Assembly (NCBI RefSeq): GCF_001761325.1
Contig: NZ_CP017478.1
Span: forward strand, 1,060,001-1,124,000
DNA from: Urechidicola croceus
GTDB lineage: Bacteria > Bacteroidota > Bacteroidia > Flavobacteriales > Flavobacteriaceae
DNA: 64,000 bases
Direction of reading: 5' to 3'
Within the stretch, counting starts at the first letter, position 1. Every line of letters begins with the position of its first letter. The notes under the pieces are model-generated. The model did no database searches and had not been told where the DNA came from. It was given only the letters and a program-made list of their open reading frames with translations. The position numbers were made by a program, and so were the translations under genes. Positions 36,917 to 45,001 of the stretch are shown here, one piece after another.

Positions 36917-38758
36917 ATGAAACATTTAACAAACTTATTATTCGTACTATTATTGACATTTTCAGTCATTTCATGCACTGAAGATCAAGAACTAATTACC
37001 AACAATACTACCGAAGAAGAAGTGGTAGTCGTTGATGAAACACGTGACAATGCGCCTTGTAATTTTGATTTTAGTACTGCACAGGCTAATGAAACAATTA
37101 CAATTGGTTGTAACCATGATTTAAATGGTCAAACAATTAACTTACCAACAAATGTTACTATTGAATATAATGGTGGAAGCATTACTAATGGAACTCTTGT
37201 TTTTGACAATGGACTTATTGATGGAAAGTTATTGAATATTAATTTAGAAGTTGGAGGCTCAACAAGACTTATTGATACTGAATTTCATTTTGAGAAATCT
37301 AAATGGAATATCACAGAAGGACAAGTATCTGATGAAGTTGCTTTAACTAATAGATTAAATGTAAATACTGCAATTACACAATTTAAAGCATTAAGAGGAT
37401 ATACTTTTGTAATTGATAATATTGATTTCTTTGTAAATGTTACAGCCTCAGCTTTTGGAAATACATCCGTAAGAGAATCTATCATACTACAATCAAATAT
37501 GGAATTCAAAATGGGACCTAATTGCGATATAAGAGTCCAGCCAAATGGTCAACCTGCAGGTGTAATATTAGGAGCTCGTTTTCAAGAAAATCTTCATATT
37601 TCTGGTTCTGGTCGTTTATGGGGAGATCGCTTCGAACACACCTATACTACTGGAGTAACTTATAAAATGCATGACTCAGGTTTTGGTATTACTTTTATAG
37701 GTGTACGAAATAGTAGTATTGATGGTATCACTATGAGCCAATTTACAGGAGATGGATTTTTTATACACTCTTGGGGTCGTAGAAATGCAGATGGAAGTGT
37801 TCCCGCTGGAGAAGAAGAAAACTTTTCGAGCAACATTACTGTAAAAAATTGCACATTTGCTGAAAACAGACGTAATAACCTTTCATTTGTAGATTGCGTT
37901 GGTTTCGTAATTGAAAATAATATTTTTGAAAAAGCTGCACTTACACCTTTAAGTGGCGAAATTCAAGGTACTTATCTTGATGTATACAATTCAGATGGAG
38001 TGATTCCTGGGAACGGAATTGATTTTGAAGCATGGAGACAATATGACGAAAATGGTGCATACCATACCCAATTTATTAACGATGGAATTGTTAGAAATAA
38101 TATTTTCAGAGCAAACAAGAGAGGTGATTTAAACTTATTTACCTGTTCAGGAATTGAAGTTTATGGTAATGAGTTTGAAAATGGTGTATCGAATAGAGCT
38201 TCTTTTGATATATCTATTCATGACAATATATTTGTTGCCAATCCTAATTCTCCAAGTGGATCTGGTATATCTATCAAATCATTTATTAGAGAAGGTACAG
38301 GTTTAGATGAGAATACAGGACATAAAGTTTACAATAACACAATAAGTGGTCCCTATGATGTAGGTATTGTTGCTGGTGGAACTGATGGAGAATTTTATAA
38401 TAATACTATTACAGGATTTACTGGAAAAGGAGTGTATTTGGGTGAAGGTGGCGGATCAAATAACTATTTACATGATAATCATATTCAAACTTCAATTTCT
38501 GGAGCAAAAGGATATTATAATGTTCCTGCCAATATGAGTCAAAATGGAACTATAATTGAAAAGGAAACCATAATAACACCATTAACTGATGCAATGGTTT
38601 TCAAAAACGTGAATAATGATGAACCAATTGTAATTAAAGATATTGATTTTAATGGAAAACGAATTAGATTTGACAACAGTTCTAACTTCGTAATTCAAAA
38701 CTGTGATGATTACACTACAATACTACAAAATAATTCAGATAATATTGAAGAAGAATAA
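36917..38758 (+). CDS. Right-handed beta-helix lipoprotein
   Basis: A 613-residue protein. The lipoprotein signal ends at SVISC (Cys20), followed by TEDQE, an acidic stretch like the surface-export signal of Bacteroidota lipoproteins. From ~170 the sequence shows parallel beta-helix periodicity with N-rich turns: NNLSFVDCVGFVIENNIFE, DLNLFTCSGIEVYGNEFENG, and DVGIVAGGTDGEFYNNTITG. This is the pectate-lyase-like/NosD fold. Such proteins cleave, epimerise or bind acidic polysaccharide, and the flanking capsule genes with ugd make a uronic-acid polymer plausible as a target. No catalytic set could be assigned by eye, so it may be a binding protein. It is monocistronic, ending in a strong terminator. 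Confidence 0.82.
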   Translation: MKHLTNLLFVLLLTFSVISCTEDQELITNNTTEEEVVVVDETRDNAPCNFDFSTAQANETITIGCNHDLNGQTINLPTNVTIEYNGGSITNGTLVFDNGLIDGKLLNINLEVGGSTRLIDTEFHFEKSKWNITEGQVSDEVALTNRLNVNTAITQFKALRGYTFVIDNIDFFVNVTASAFGNTSVRESIILQSNMEFKMGPNCDIRVQPNGQPAGVILGARFQENLHISGSGRLWGDRFEHTYTTGVTYKMHDSGFGITFIGVRNSSIDGITMSQFTGDGFFIHSWGRRNADGSVPAGEEENFSSNITVKNCTFAENRRNNLSFVDCVGFVIENNIFEKAALTPLSGEIQGTYLDVYNSDGVIPGNGIDFEAWRQYDENGAYHTQFINDGIVRNNIFRANKRGDLNLFTCSGIEVYGNEFENGVSNRASFDISIHDNIFVANPNSPSGSGISIKSFIREGTGLDENTGHKVYNNTISGPYDVGIVAGGTDGEFYNNTITGFTGKGVYLGEGGGSNNYLHDNHIQTSISGAKGYYNVPANMSQNGTIIEKETIITPLTDAMVFKNVNNDEPIVIKDIDFNGKRIRFDNSSNFVIQNCDDYTTILQNNSDNIEEE

Positions 38759-38790
38759 ATAATAGTTAAGTTAATCTTTGATTAAATAAA

Positions 38791-38821
38791 AAAAAACCAT
38801 TGATATTCAATGGTTTTTTTT
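38791..38821 (+). terminator. Terminator after the beta-helix gene
   Basis: AACCATTGA, 3-base loop TAT, TCAATGGTT, with A-tract before and T-tract after (38814-38822). Confidence 0.9.
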
Positions 38822-39018
38822 TATTTTAAATTCTATTAAAAACTATGAACAAGCCCCTTTATTAGTATATATATACCAAATATTATCAATTCAATTACAT
38901 TTACATATTTTACTCAATTTCATATATTTATATTTTAAATTTTATTAAATTTGTAAATCATTGAGTCTCCCACTTAAAGTTTATCCAAAAAATTGTTTTA
39001 TAAATTAATCCTATTCCT

Positions 39019-41676
39019 ATGAAAACAAAACTATTTTTATTAATAATTATATTTTGTACCATCATTACTAATGGTCAAAATATATACCCTGAAGGAAATG
39101 CTGGGTCACCAATTAATGAGGCTGATTCAACTGGTCCTTGGACAACAGGAGGAATACTTACAACTAATGCAACCGACCCTCAAAGCGGAACACTAGCATT
39201 AAGATTTGAATCTGTATCAACAGACGCTGCTGATCGCAGAATAAGTTATACATTTAACGCTACAATAGGCGAAACATATAATATAAGTATTTGGGCTAAA
39301 GGTGGAGAAATAATGAACGCTCCCGCTTTTGCCGTTTGGCAAGATTTAACTGGTTTTACAAACCCAACAAATATTACATCTTCAACTTGGGCGGAATATA
39401 CTTTTACAGTTACTGCTGATTCTACATCACCAATTATTAGGATATATTCTAATGGAACTGGTGTTGCTAATATTGGAAGTTCTGTTTATATAGATAGCAT
39501 AACAATTACTTCATCTGCAACAGATACTGAAGCACCTACAGCAATAATTGACTTAACATCAACTAATACTGATGAAACTTCAACAGATTTGAGTTGGTCA
39601 GCTTCAACTGATAATGTTGCAGTAACTGATTATGAAGTATTTCAAGATGCTGTCAGTATTGGAAATACCGGAGGAACAACTACTTTTAATATAGATAATT
39701 TAACCCCTGGAACTTCATACGACTATACAGTTTTTGCTGAAGATGCCGCTGGAAACGTTTCTTTAGTAAGTAATACTGAAACGGTTACGACTCTCGCTGA
39801 TACTGAAGCTCCAAGTACAATTGTTGATTTGATTGCTTCAAATACTGATGAAACTTCAACAGATTTAAGTTGGTCGGCTTCAACTGATAATGTAGGAGTT
39901 ACTGGTTATGAAATATTTCAAGACACGGGGATTATTGGTACAACAAGTACAACTACTTTTGATGTAAGTGGATTATCCCCAAATACATCCTACGACTTCA
40001 CTGTTTTTGCTTTAGATGGGTCAGGAAACTCCTCTTTAGTTAGTAATATTGTAAATATCACAACTCTCGCAGATACTGAAGCACCAAGTACCATTACTGA
40101 TCTTTTATCTTCAAACATAACAGACACATCAACGGATTTATCGTGGACTGCATCTACTGACAATATAGCTGTTACCAACTATGAAGTATTTCAAGATGGC
40201 GGAAGTATTGGTACAACTGGCGGGGCAATTACCTTTACTGTTACTGGACTTTCAGAAATAACCAGTTATGATTTTACTGTAGTAGCTATTGATGCAGCCA
40301 ATAACACATCTCTAATAAGTAATACAGAAACAATTACTACTGCCGATGTTACCGCACCTAGTGCAATAACAGATTTATCCGCTTCTGGAACTACTGAAAC
40401 AGAAACAAACTTAACATGGAGTGCAAGTACTGATAATGATTCAATTTTAAATTATGAAGTTTTTCAAAACGGACAAAGTATTGGAACTACAATCGGTGCA
40501 GTAACTACCTTTAACGTCACTAGTTTGACACCAGGTGTATCATACGATTTTACGGTTTATGCAATTGACCCATCAAACAATACATCTACAATAAGTAATA
40601 CTGAAACAGTTGTAACTTTAAGTGATAATACTTTACCGAGTACTGTTAGTGATTTATCCGCTTCAAACACTACTGGAACAACAACAGAATTAACATGGAC
40701 GCTGGCAACAGATAATATAGGTGTTTCTGATTATAGACTTTACATTACTGATCTTGACAATGGTGCAAATAATACAGATTTCTTAATTGGAAGTACAACT
40801 TCACCATATACAGTTACTGGGTTAAATGTTGGAACACCATACAACCTAACTATTGCCGCCGTAGATGTTGCTGGAAATACTGCTCTTGAAAGTAATATAG
40901 CAAATATTACTACAACTTTAGATAATTCTGCGCCAGATATTCCAACAAATTTACTTGCAGCAAATACTACAGACACAACAACAGATTTGATTTGGACTGC
41001 CTCAAATGCTTCGGATACAAATGAATATAGAGTGTATCAAAATGGTGGGCTAATTGGCACAACTTCTAGCAGTATAACCATGCTTTCAGTTAGTGGATTA
41101 ACTGCTTCATCAACATATATTTTTAATGTTACAGCTGTTGATCTATCCTTAAATGAATCTGGTTTTAGTAATAGTGCTATAGTTACTACTAGCGAAACTG
41201 GTTCAGGAGGTATACCATACACAGATTTAAATGCCAATCTTGATACAGTTGATTGGACTACAAATGAATTATTTGCTAATGGAAATGTTGGTATTGGTAT
41301 AAACCCTCAGGCTGGTTATAGTTTAGCAGTTGCTGGAAATATTATTGCGGAAGAAGTACGAGTAGCATTACAAGGTAATTGGCCCGATTATGTTTTTGAA
41401 AAAAATTACAACCTACCATCTCTTTTAGAAGTAGAAAACTACATTAATAAACATGGTCATTTAGAAAATATTCCGAGCGCATATGATACTAAAACAAATG
41501 GTATCAGTGTAGGAGAAATGAATGCTAAACTCTTGAGAAAAGTTGAAGAACTAACTTTATACATTATTCAACAGGAGAAAAAAATCAATGAATTAAGTGA
41601 AGAAAACAATAATCTTAAATCATTAAGTGAAAGGTTATCTGAAATTGAACAAACTTTGAAAGAACTTAAAAAATAA
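39019..41676 (+). CDS. Secreted fibronectin type III repeat protein with coiled-coil tail
   Basis: An 885-residue protein. A signal peptide (MKTKLFLLIIIFCTIITNGQ) is followed by a carbohydrate-binding-like jellyroll (~20-165, CBM4/9 style: WTTGGILTTNATDPQSGTLA, SIWAKGG). Six FN3 repeats follow (~168-726), each beginning (D)TEAPSTI-like and containing TDLSWSASTDN and SYDFTV. The C-terminal module (~729-885) has NVGIGINPQAGYSLAVAG and NWPDYVFEKNYNLPSL, then a coiled coil (KVEELTLYIIQQEKKINELS). That module recurs in Bacteroidota surface proteins and resembles phage tail-fibre ends, suggesting trimer formation. No type IX sorting domain is visible. It lies 5 bases upstream of a tyrosinase gene, so the two are an operon; an adhesin or matrix role is inferred. 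Confidence 0.82.
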   Translation: MKTKLFLLIIIFCTIITNGQNIYPEGNAGSPINEADSTGPWTTGGILTTNATDPQSGTLALRFESVSTDAADRRISYTFNATIGETYNISIWAKGGEIMNAPAFAVWQDLTGFTNPTNITSSTWAEYTFTVTADSTSPIIRIYSNGTGVANIGSSVYIDSITITSSATDTEAPTAIIDLTSTNTDETSTDLSWSASTDNVAVTDYEVFQDAVSIGNTGGTTTFNIDNLTPGTSYDYTVFAEDAAGNVSLVSNTETVTTLADTEAPSTIVDLIASNTDETSTDLSWSASTDNVGVTGYEIFQDTGIIGTTSTTTFDVSGLSPNTSYDFTVFALDGSGNSSLVSNIVNITTLADTEAPSTITDLLSSNITDTSTDLSWTASTDNIAVTNYEVFQDGGSIGTTGGAITFTVTGLSEITSYDFTVVAIDAANNTSLISNTETITTADVTAPSAITDLSASGTTETETNLTWSASTDNDSILNYEVFQNGQSIGTTIGAVTTFNVTSLTPGVSYDFTVYAIDPSNNTSTISNTETVVTLSDNTLPSTVSDLSASNTTGTTTELTWTLATDNIGVSDYRLYITDLDNGANNTDFLIGSTTSPYTVTGLNVGTPYNLTIAAVDVAGNTALESNIANITTTLDNSAPDIPTNLLAANTTDTTTDLIWTASNASDTNEYRVYQNGGLIGTTSSSITMLSVSGLTASSTYIFNVTAVDLSLNESGFSNSAIVTTSETGSGGIPYTDLNANLDTVDWTTNELFANGNVGIGINPQAGYSLAVAGNIIAEEVRVALQGNWPDYVFEKNYNLPSLLEVENYINKHGHLENIPSAYDTKTNGISVGEMNAKLLRKVEELTLYIIQQEKKINELSEENNNLKSLSERLSEIEQTLKELKK
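39571..39893 (+). repeat. Near-identical DNA repeats in the first two FN3 units
   Basis: A 47-base stretch at 39571-39617 recurs at 39847-39893 with only two mismatches, 276 bases apart (92 codons, one FN3 unit). The other four units are similar in protein but diverged in DNA. This points to a recent unit duplication or gene conversion. Confidence 0.8.
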
Positions 41677-41681
41677 TTCTG

Positions 41682-43151
41682 ATGAAAAAGTTTATTTTTA
41701 TAATAACTATTCTCTTCATCCTACCCAAAAACTTGTATTCGCAAGCAATCAGAAAGAATTACTTAGAGATGACAGACTCTGAAAAACTTGAACTTCAGAA
41801 TGCCTTTTATCAAATGAGAGATTTAGATAATGATAATGGAGCAAATGATCCAGACACTGATGATGATGATCTTATGAATGACCTTGGAGATTTCCATTTA
41901 AATTTTTTCAATTTTGATGGAACTGCAACTCCAGACGCATTAGATATTCATTTAAACTTAGCTAATGCTGCAGTTTTATCTGAACCTGAAAGAGAGATAT
42001 TTTTTGCTTGGCACAGAGTTATGATATTTGAGTTAGAACAAATGATGCAAAATTACTTTCCTAATATAAGTATTCCTTATTGGGATTCAACTCAAGAAGT
42101 AGGCTATGATAATGCAACCGTTGTCAATGAAATTAATAATACAATTTTCACTGAAGATTTTTTAGGACCATTTAATGCAGATTGGGGATTAAACAGAAAT
42201 GTGGGTGGTCGCGCTAATGAGTTACCTAACACCGATGAAATTAATACAGCAATGTCAAATACCGTTTTCTTTAGTTTCTCTAATGAAGCTGAAAGAGGTA
42301 GAGCACATGCCGGTGTTCATAGGTGGATAGGTGGAGTTATGCCAACAAGTGCTTCGTCTCGAGATCCCGTTTTTTATCTTCACCACGCATTTGTAGATAA
42401 ATTATGGCATGATTGGCAGTTAAACCCTGCTAATGAACCATCTGCTTATCATCCAGATAGAGTAAATATGCTTAGATATGATGGCACTTATTCTTTTTAT
42501 GGCACAACACACCCATCAATAGACCCTGATGATGTTATTGATAGTAAAGTATACGGAACATTTTATGCTGAAAATCAACTAGCAACATTAGAAGACTATA
42601 CTGTTAGTAATACATATAAAGCCATTGAAAATTTTTATTATCAATTTACAATTAATGCAGGAAATAATTTTAATATACCTGCTAATACTAGTTGTAAATT
42701 TGAATCCGTAAATGAGGTCATACTATCTCCAGGTTTTACCGCAGAAGAAGGCAGTGTATTTACAGCTAAAATTGATTCTGACAATGATATAAATACAAGT
42801 GCAAGAGGCGCTTCTCAAAAAGGTGTATACAATCCATACGATTACAACCCTAATGTTCAAGAAATTATATTTGAAGAAACTAGTTTGTCAGTAAATGATG
42901 TTACTATTATTTATTCATTTCCTAATCCATTTAAAGATCACATCACATTAAATTTTAATCAAAACGTTCAAAATTGTAAAGTTGAAATTTATAATATGAT
43001 GAGTATGGTTATTAGAGAGGAAACATATTCAAATGTTTCTACTATTAATTTTGCAGGACTAAATAATTTAATGAATGGTACATATTTACTTAAAGTCGTA
43101 GATCTTGATACTGACAAACCAATAATTATAAGAAGATTTATAAAACTATAA
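41682..43151 (+). CDS. Secreted tyrosinase (type 3 copper enzyme) with type IX sorting domain
   Basis: A 489-residue protein. The signal peptide ends at LYSQ (~21). CuA ligands are likely among H72, H90 and H111 (FFAWHRVMIFELEQ). CuB has H209 and H213 (RAHAGVHRWIGG) and the HH pair 234-235 in DPVFYLHHAFVDKLW. These are the hallmark patterns of tyrosinase, which oxidises phenols to quinones. An acidic run at 48-70 (DLDNDNGANDPDTDDDD) resembles calcium-binding DxD repeats. After the enzyme, ~330-395 is a beta module (VILSPGFTAEEGSVFTAKI), and 410-489 is a type A sorting domain (YSFPNPFKDHITLNF...GTYLLKV), so it is exported by the type IX system to the surface. Bacterial tyrosinases usually make melanin, but the FN3 neighbour suggests protein or matrix cross-linking. 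Confidence 0.9.
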   Translation: MKKFIFIITILFILPKNLYSQAIRKNYLEMTDSEKLELQNAFYQMRDLDNDNGANDPDTDDDDLMNDLGDFHLNFFNFDGTATPDALDIHLNLANAAVLSEPEREIFFAWHRVMIFELEQMMQNYFPNISIPYWDSTQEVGYDNATVVNEINNTIFTEDFLGPFNADWGLNRNVGGRANELPNTDEINTAMSNTVFFSFSNEAERGRAHAGVHRWIGGVMPTSASSRDPVFYLHHAFVDKLWHDWQLNPANEPSAYHPDRVNMLRYDGTYSFYGTTHPSIDPDDVIDSKVYGTFYAENQLATLEDYTVSNTYKAIENFYYQFTINAGNNFNIPANTSCKFESVNEVILSPGFTAEEGSVFTAKIDSDNDINTSARGASQKGVYNPYDYNPNVQEIIFEETSLSVNDVTIIYSFPNPFKDHITLNFNQNVQNCKVEIYNMMSMVIREETYSNVSTINFAGLNNLMNGTYLLKVVDLDTDKPIIIRRFIKL

Positions 43152-43162
43152 ACTATAAGTCT

Positions 43163-43504
43163 GTGAAAACTGTAATGTTATTTATAATCTTAACCTCTAT
43201 TACTATTATCAACCAAGTAAATAGTCAGGTTAAGATTATAAATAACACTAATTTTTCTTTAAAAAATATAAATATTTATTCAACTAGTTTTAAGTCATTA
43301 AACCCAAAAGATTCTACTGATTTTAAAAAGTTTAATTACCAAGAATATTCTAACAACTCATTTATTCAACTAAAATCAAGAGATACTCTTTTTTTTATAT
43401 CCATAAGTCCTCCAGAACAAAATAAAAAAATTACTTTAAGTATTGATAGTCTAAATTTTAAAAATAGAATAATTTATTATTCAGAAAAATTAACTGAAAT
43501 TTAA
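43163..43504 (+). CDS. Small exported hypothetical protein
   Basis: A 113-residue protein, 11 bases after the tyrosinase. The start is GTG at 43163 (an ATG at 43175 would shorten the signal). A hydrophobic N-terminus, TVMLFIILTSITIINQVNSQ, fits a signal peptide cut after NSQ. The remaining ~93 residues look beta-rich, with Ser/Asn/Lys bias and no cysteine, resembling a small beta-sandwich. No family is recognised. Tyrosinases elsewhere often need a small caddie protein to deliver copper, but this one has no His or Cys cluster, so that role is not supported. Its TAA overlaps the stop of the convergent CapK-like gene (TTAA at 43501-43504). Confidence 0.6.
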   Translation: MKTVMLFIILTSITIINQVNSQVKIINNTNFSLKNINIYSTSFKSLNPKDSTDFKKFNYQEYSNNSFIQLKSRDTLFFISISPPEQNKKITLSIDSLNFKNRIIYYSEKLTEI

Positions 43505-44808
43505 GTATAGAAACGATTAAGAACTTTTTTTCGCTTTCCTGAAGATAAAAGAGGAATATCATTTACATATTCAATATTAATCTTAGCATCATTCCCAAAA
43601 TAAGTTTGATATAAAGAAATTAACTCTTTTTCTTTATCAAACTTTTTACTAACATTCATTTTAAAAAGATAATCTCGCTTACCGTTTTGAATTAATTGAT
43701 ATTGGTTGATTCCTTCATATAAACATATTTGATGAACTACATGAGATGTTATCAATTCACCATTAGTATTATATAGCATATCCATTTTACGCCCTTCAAT
43801 ATTTGATAATACATATTCACCACAATCATCATCAAATTTTAAGATACCTAAATCTCCAGTATCATACCTCAACATTGGCATTGCAAAATTAAACAAATCG
43901 GTAATTACAATTCTGCCTACTTCTCCTTCTTTTGCGTGTTTATCCTCATTAATATCTAAAACTTCTACAATATAACTCGCCCAGTTAATTTTAAAATTAC
44001 CATTACAATCTTCACATTGTTGAGCTATAATTCCGTTTTCAACATTTGAATATCGTGAAGTTGCAGGAACACCAAAATATTTCTTCATTCCTTTCTTGGC
44101 ATATTCGCTTAACGTTTCAGACATTGCAATGACAGAATGTACATTAGCATTGACTGGTCCATAATTTTTCTTATCTAAATAATGACATATTGCATCATAA
44201 GCAGATGCATAAGCAATAATCCCTTTATTAGAATTATCAGATTCCAACTTATCAATTAAACTTTGAATATCTGAATCTTTTAAATCAAAAATATTATGAT
44301 TCATTATATTCTGAACCCATTTTACCGTTTTACTCTTAGTATGTTGCTCATCCCATAAACGAATATAAACTAGTTTTTCTCCAATTTGAAAACCATCTTT
44401 TTTCGCAAAGAATATTGTATCTGCTGTATTTCTATTTTTTTTATTTTTATCATGAAATAAAGAAAATGGAGTACCAGTTGATCCACTTGTAGAAACTTGA
44501 TGTAGTGGTTTATCTTTATATTTTTCTGAAATAAAGTCTTCAAAATTCTCTTTAATAATACTCTTATTAATTACCGGAAAGTCCTTTAAAGGTAAGTTAG
44601 GTGATATATCAGAATAAAAAGGCGTAGTATTAGTTGCATGACTGATTACATCCTCAAGGTATTTCATTCTTTTCCGTTCAGAATCTTTTGTTCCAAAATT
44701 TCCATTAATTTTAGAAACGTCATTATAGTGATTACGAACTTTACATCCATGAATACAATCCCAAAACCAAAAAACACTCTTCCTTATTTTCTCTAAAGCT
44801 CTTTTCAT
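43501..44808 (-). CDS. CapK/phenylacetate-CoA-ligase-like adenylate-forming enzyme (copy 2)
   Basis: A 435-residue member of the ANL superfamily of the type found in capsule clusters (CapK). The P-loop is STSGSTGTPFSLFHD, the A5-like region is SRYSNVENGIIAQQ, A7/A8 are LRYDTGDLG and EGRKMDML, and the C-terminal catalytic lysine is in LLSSGKRKKVLNRFY. All adenylation motifs look intact. The ATG at 44808 is preferred over a TTG at 44823. The gene is a paralogue of the next upstream gene, 193 bases away. The family's role in capsules is not settled: activation of an acyl or amino acid group for attachment to sugar is the usual proposal. True phenylacetate catabolism is unlikely because no paa genes are near. 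Confidence 0.85.
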   Translation of the reverse strand: MKRALEKIRKSVFWFWDCIHGCKVRNHYNDVSKINGNFGTKDSERKRMKYLEDVISHATNTTPFYSDISPNLPLKDFPVINKSIIKENFEDFISEKYKDKPLHQVSTSGSTGTPFSLFHDKNKKNRNTADTIFFAKKDGFQIGEKLVYIRLWDEQHTKSKTVKWVQNIMNHNIFDLKDSDIQSLIDKLESDNSNKGIIAYASAYDAICHYLDKKNYGPVNANVHSVIAMSETLSEYAKKGMKKYFGVPATSRYSNVENGIIAQQCEDCNGNFKINWASYIVEVLDINEDKHAKEGEVGRIVITDLFNFAMPMLRYDTGDLGILKFDDDCGEYVLSNIEGRKMDMLYNTNGELITSHVVHQICLYEGINQYQLIQNGKRDYLFKMNVSKKFDKEKELISLYQTYFGNDAKINIEYVNDIPLLSSGKRKKVLNRFYT

Positions 44809-45001
44809 ATTAATCAATAGCAATTAAACAATTTTTCTTTTTTTAATATTATAATTTTTCAATAATTCTAAAAATGACAAAATACCATTTAGAATATTAT
44901 TAGAAAATTAAAAAAATAGGGGGAGTTTTGTTTTATTAAATTAGATATAATTCAATATATATCAACAAATTTAATAAAAAAACCACAACTTTTAAATTAT
45001 T

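Noticed and set aside
39522-41195. CRISPR-like or satellite repeat array
   Set aside because: The repetition has a period of about 276-300 bases, stays in frame and encodes FN3 domains; only the first two units are close in DNA.
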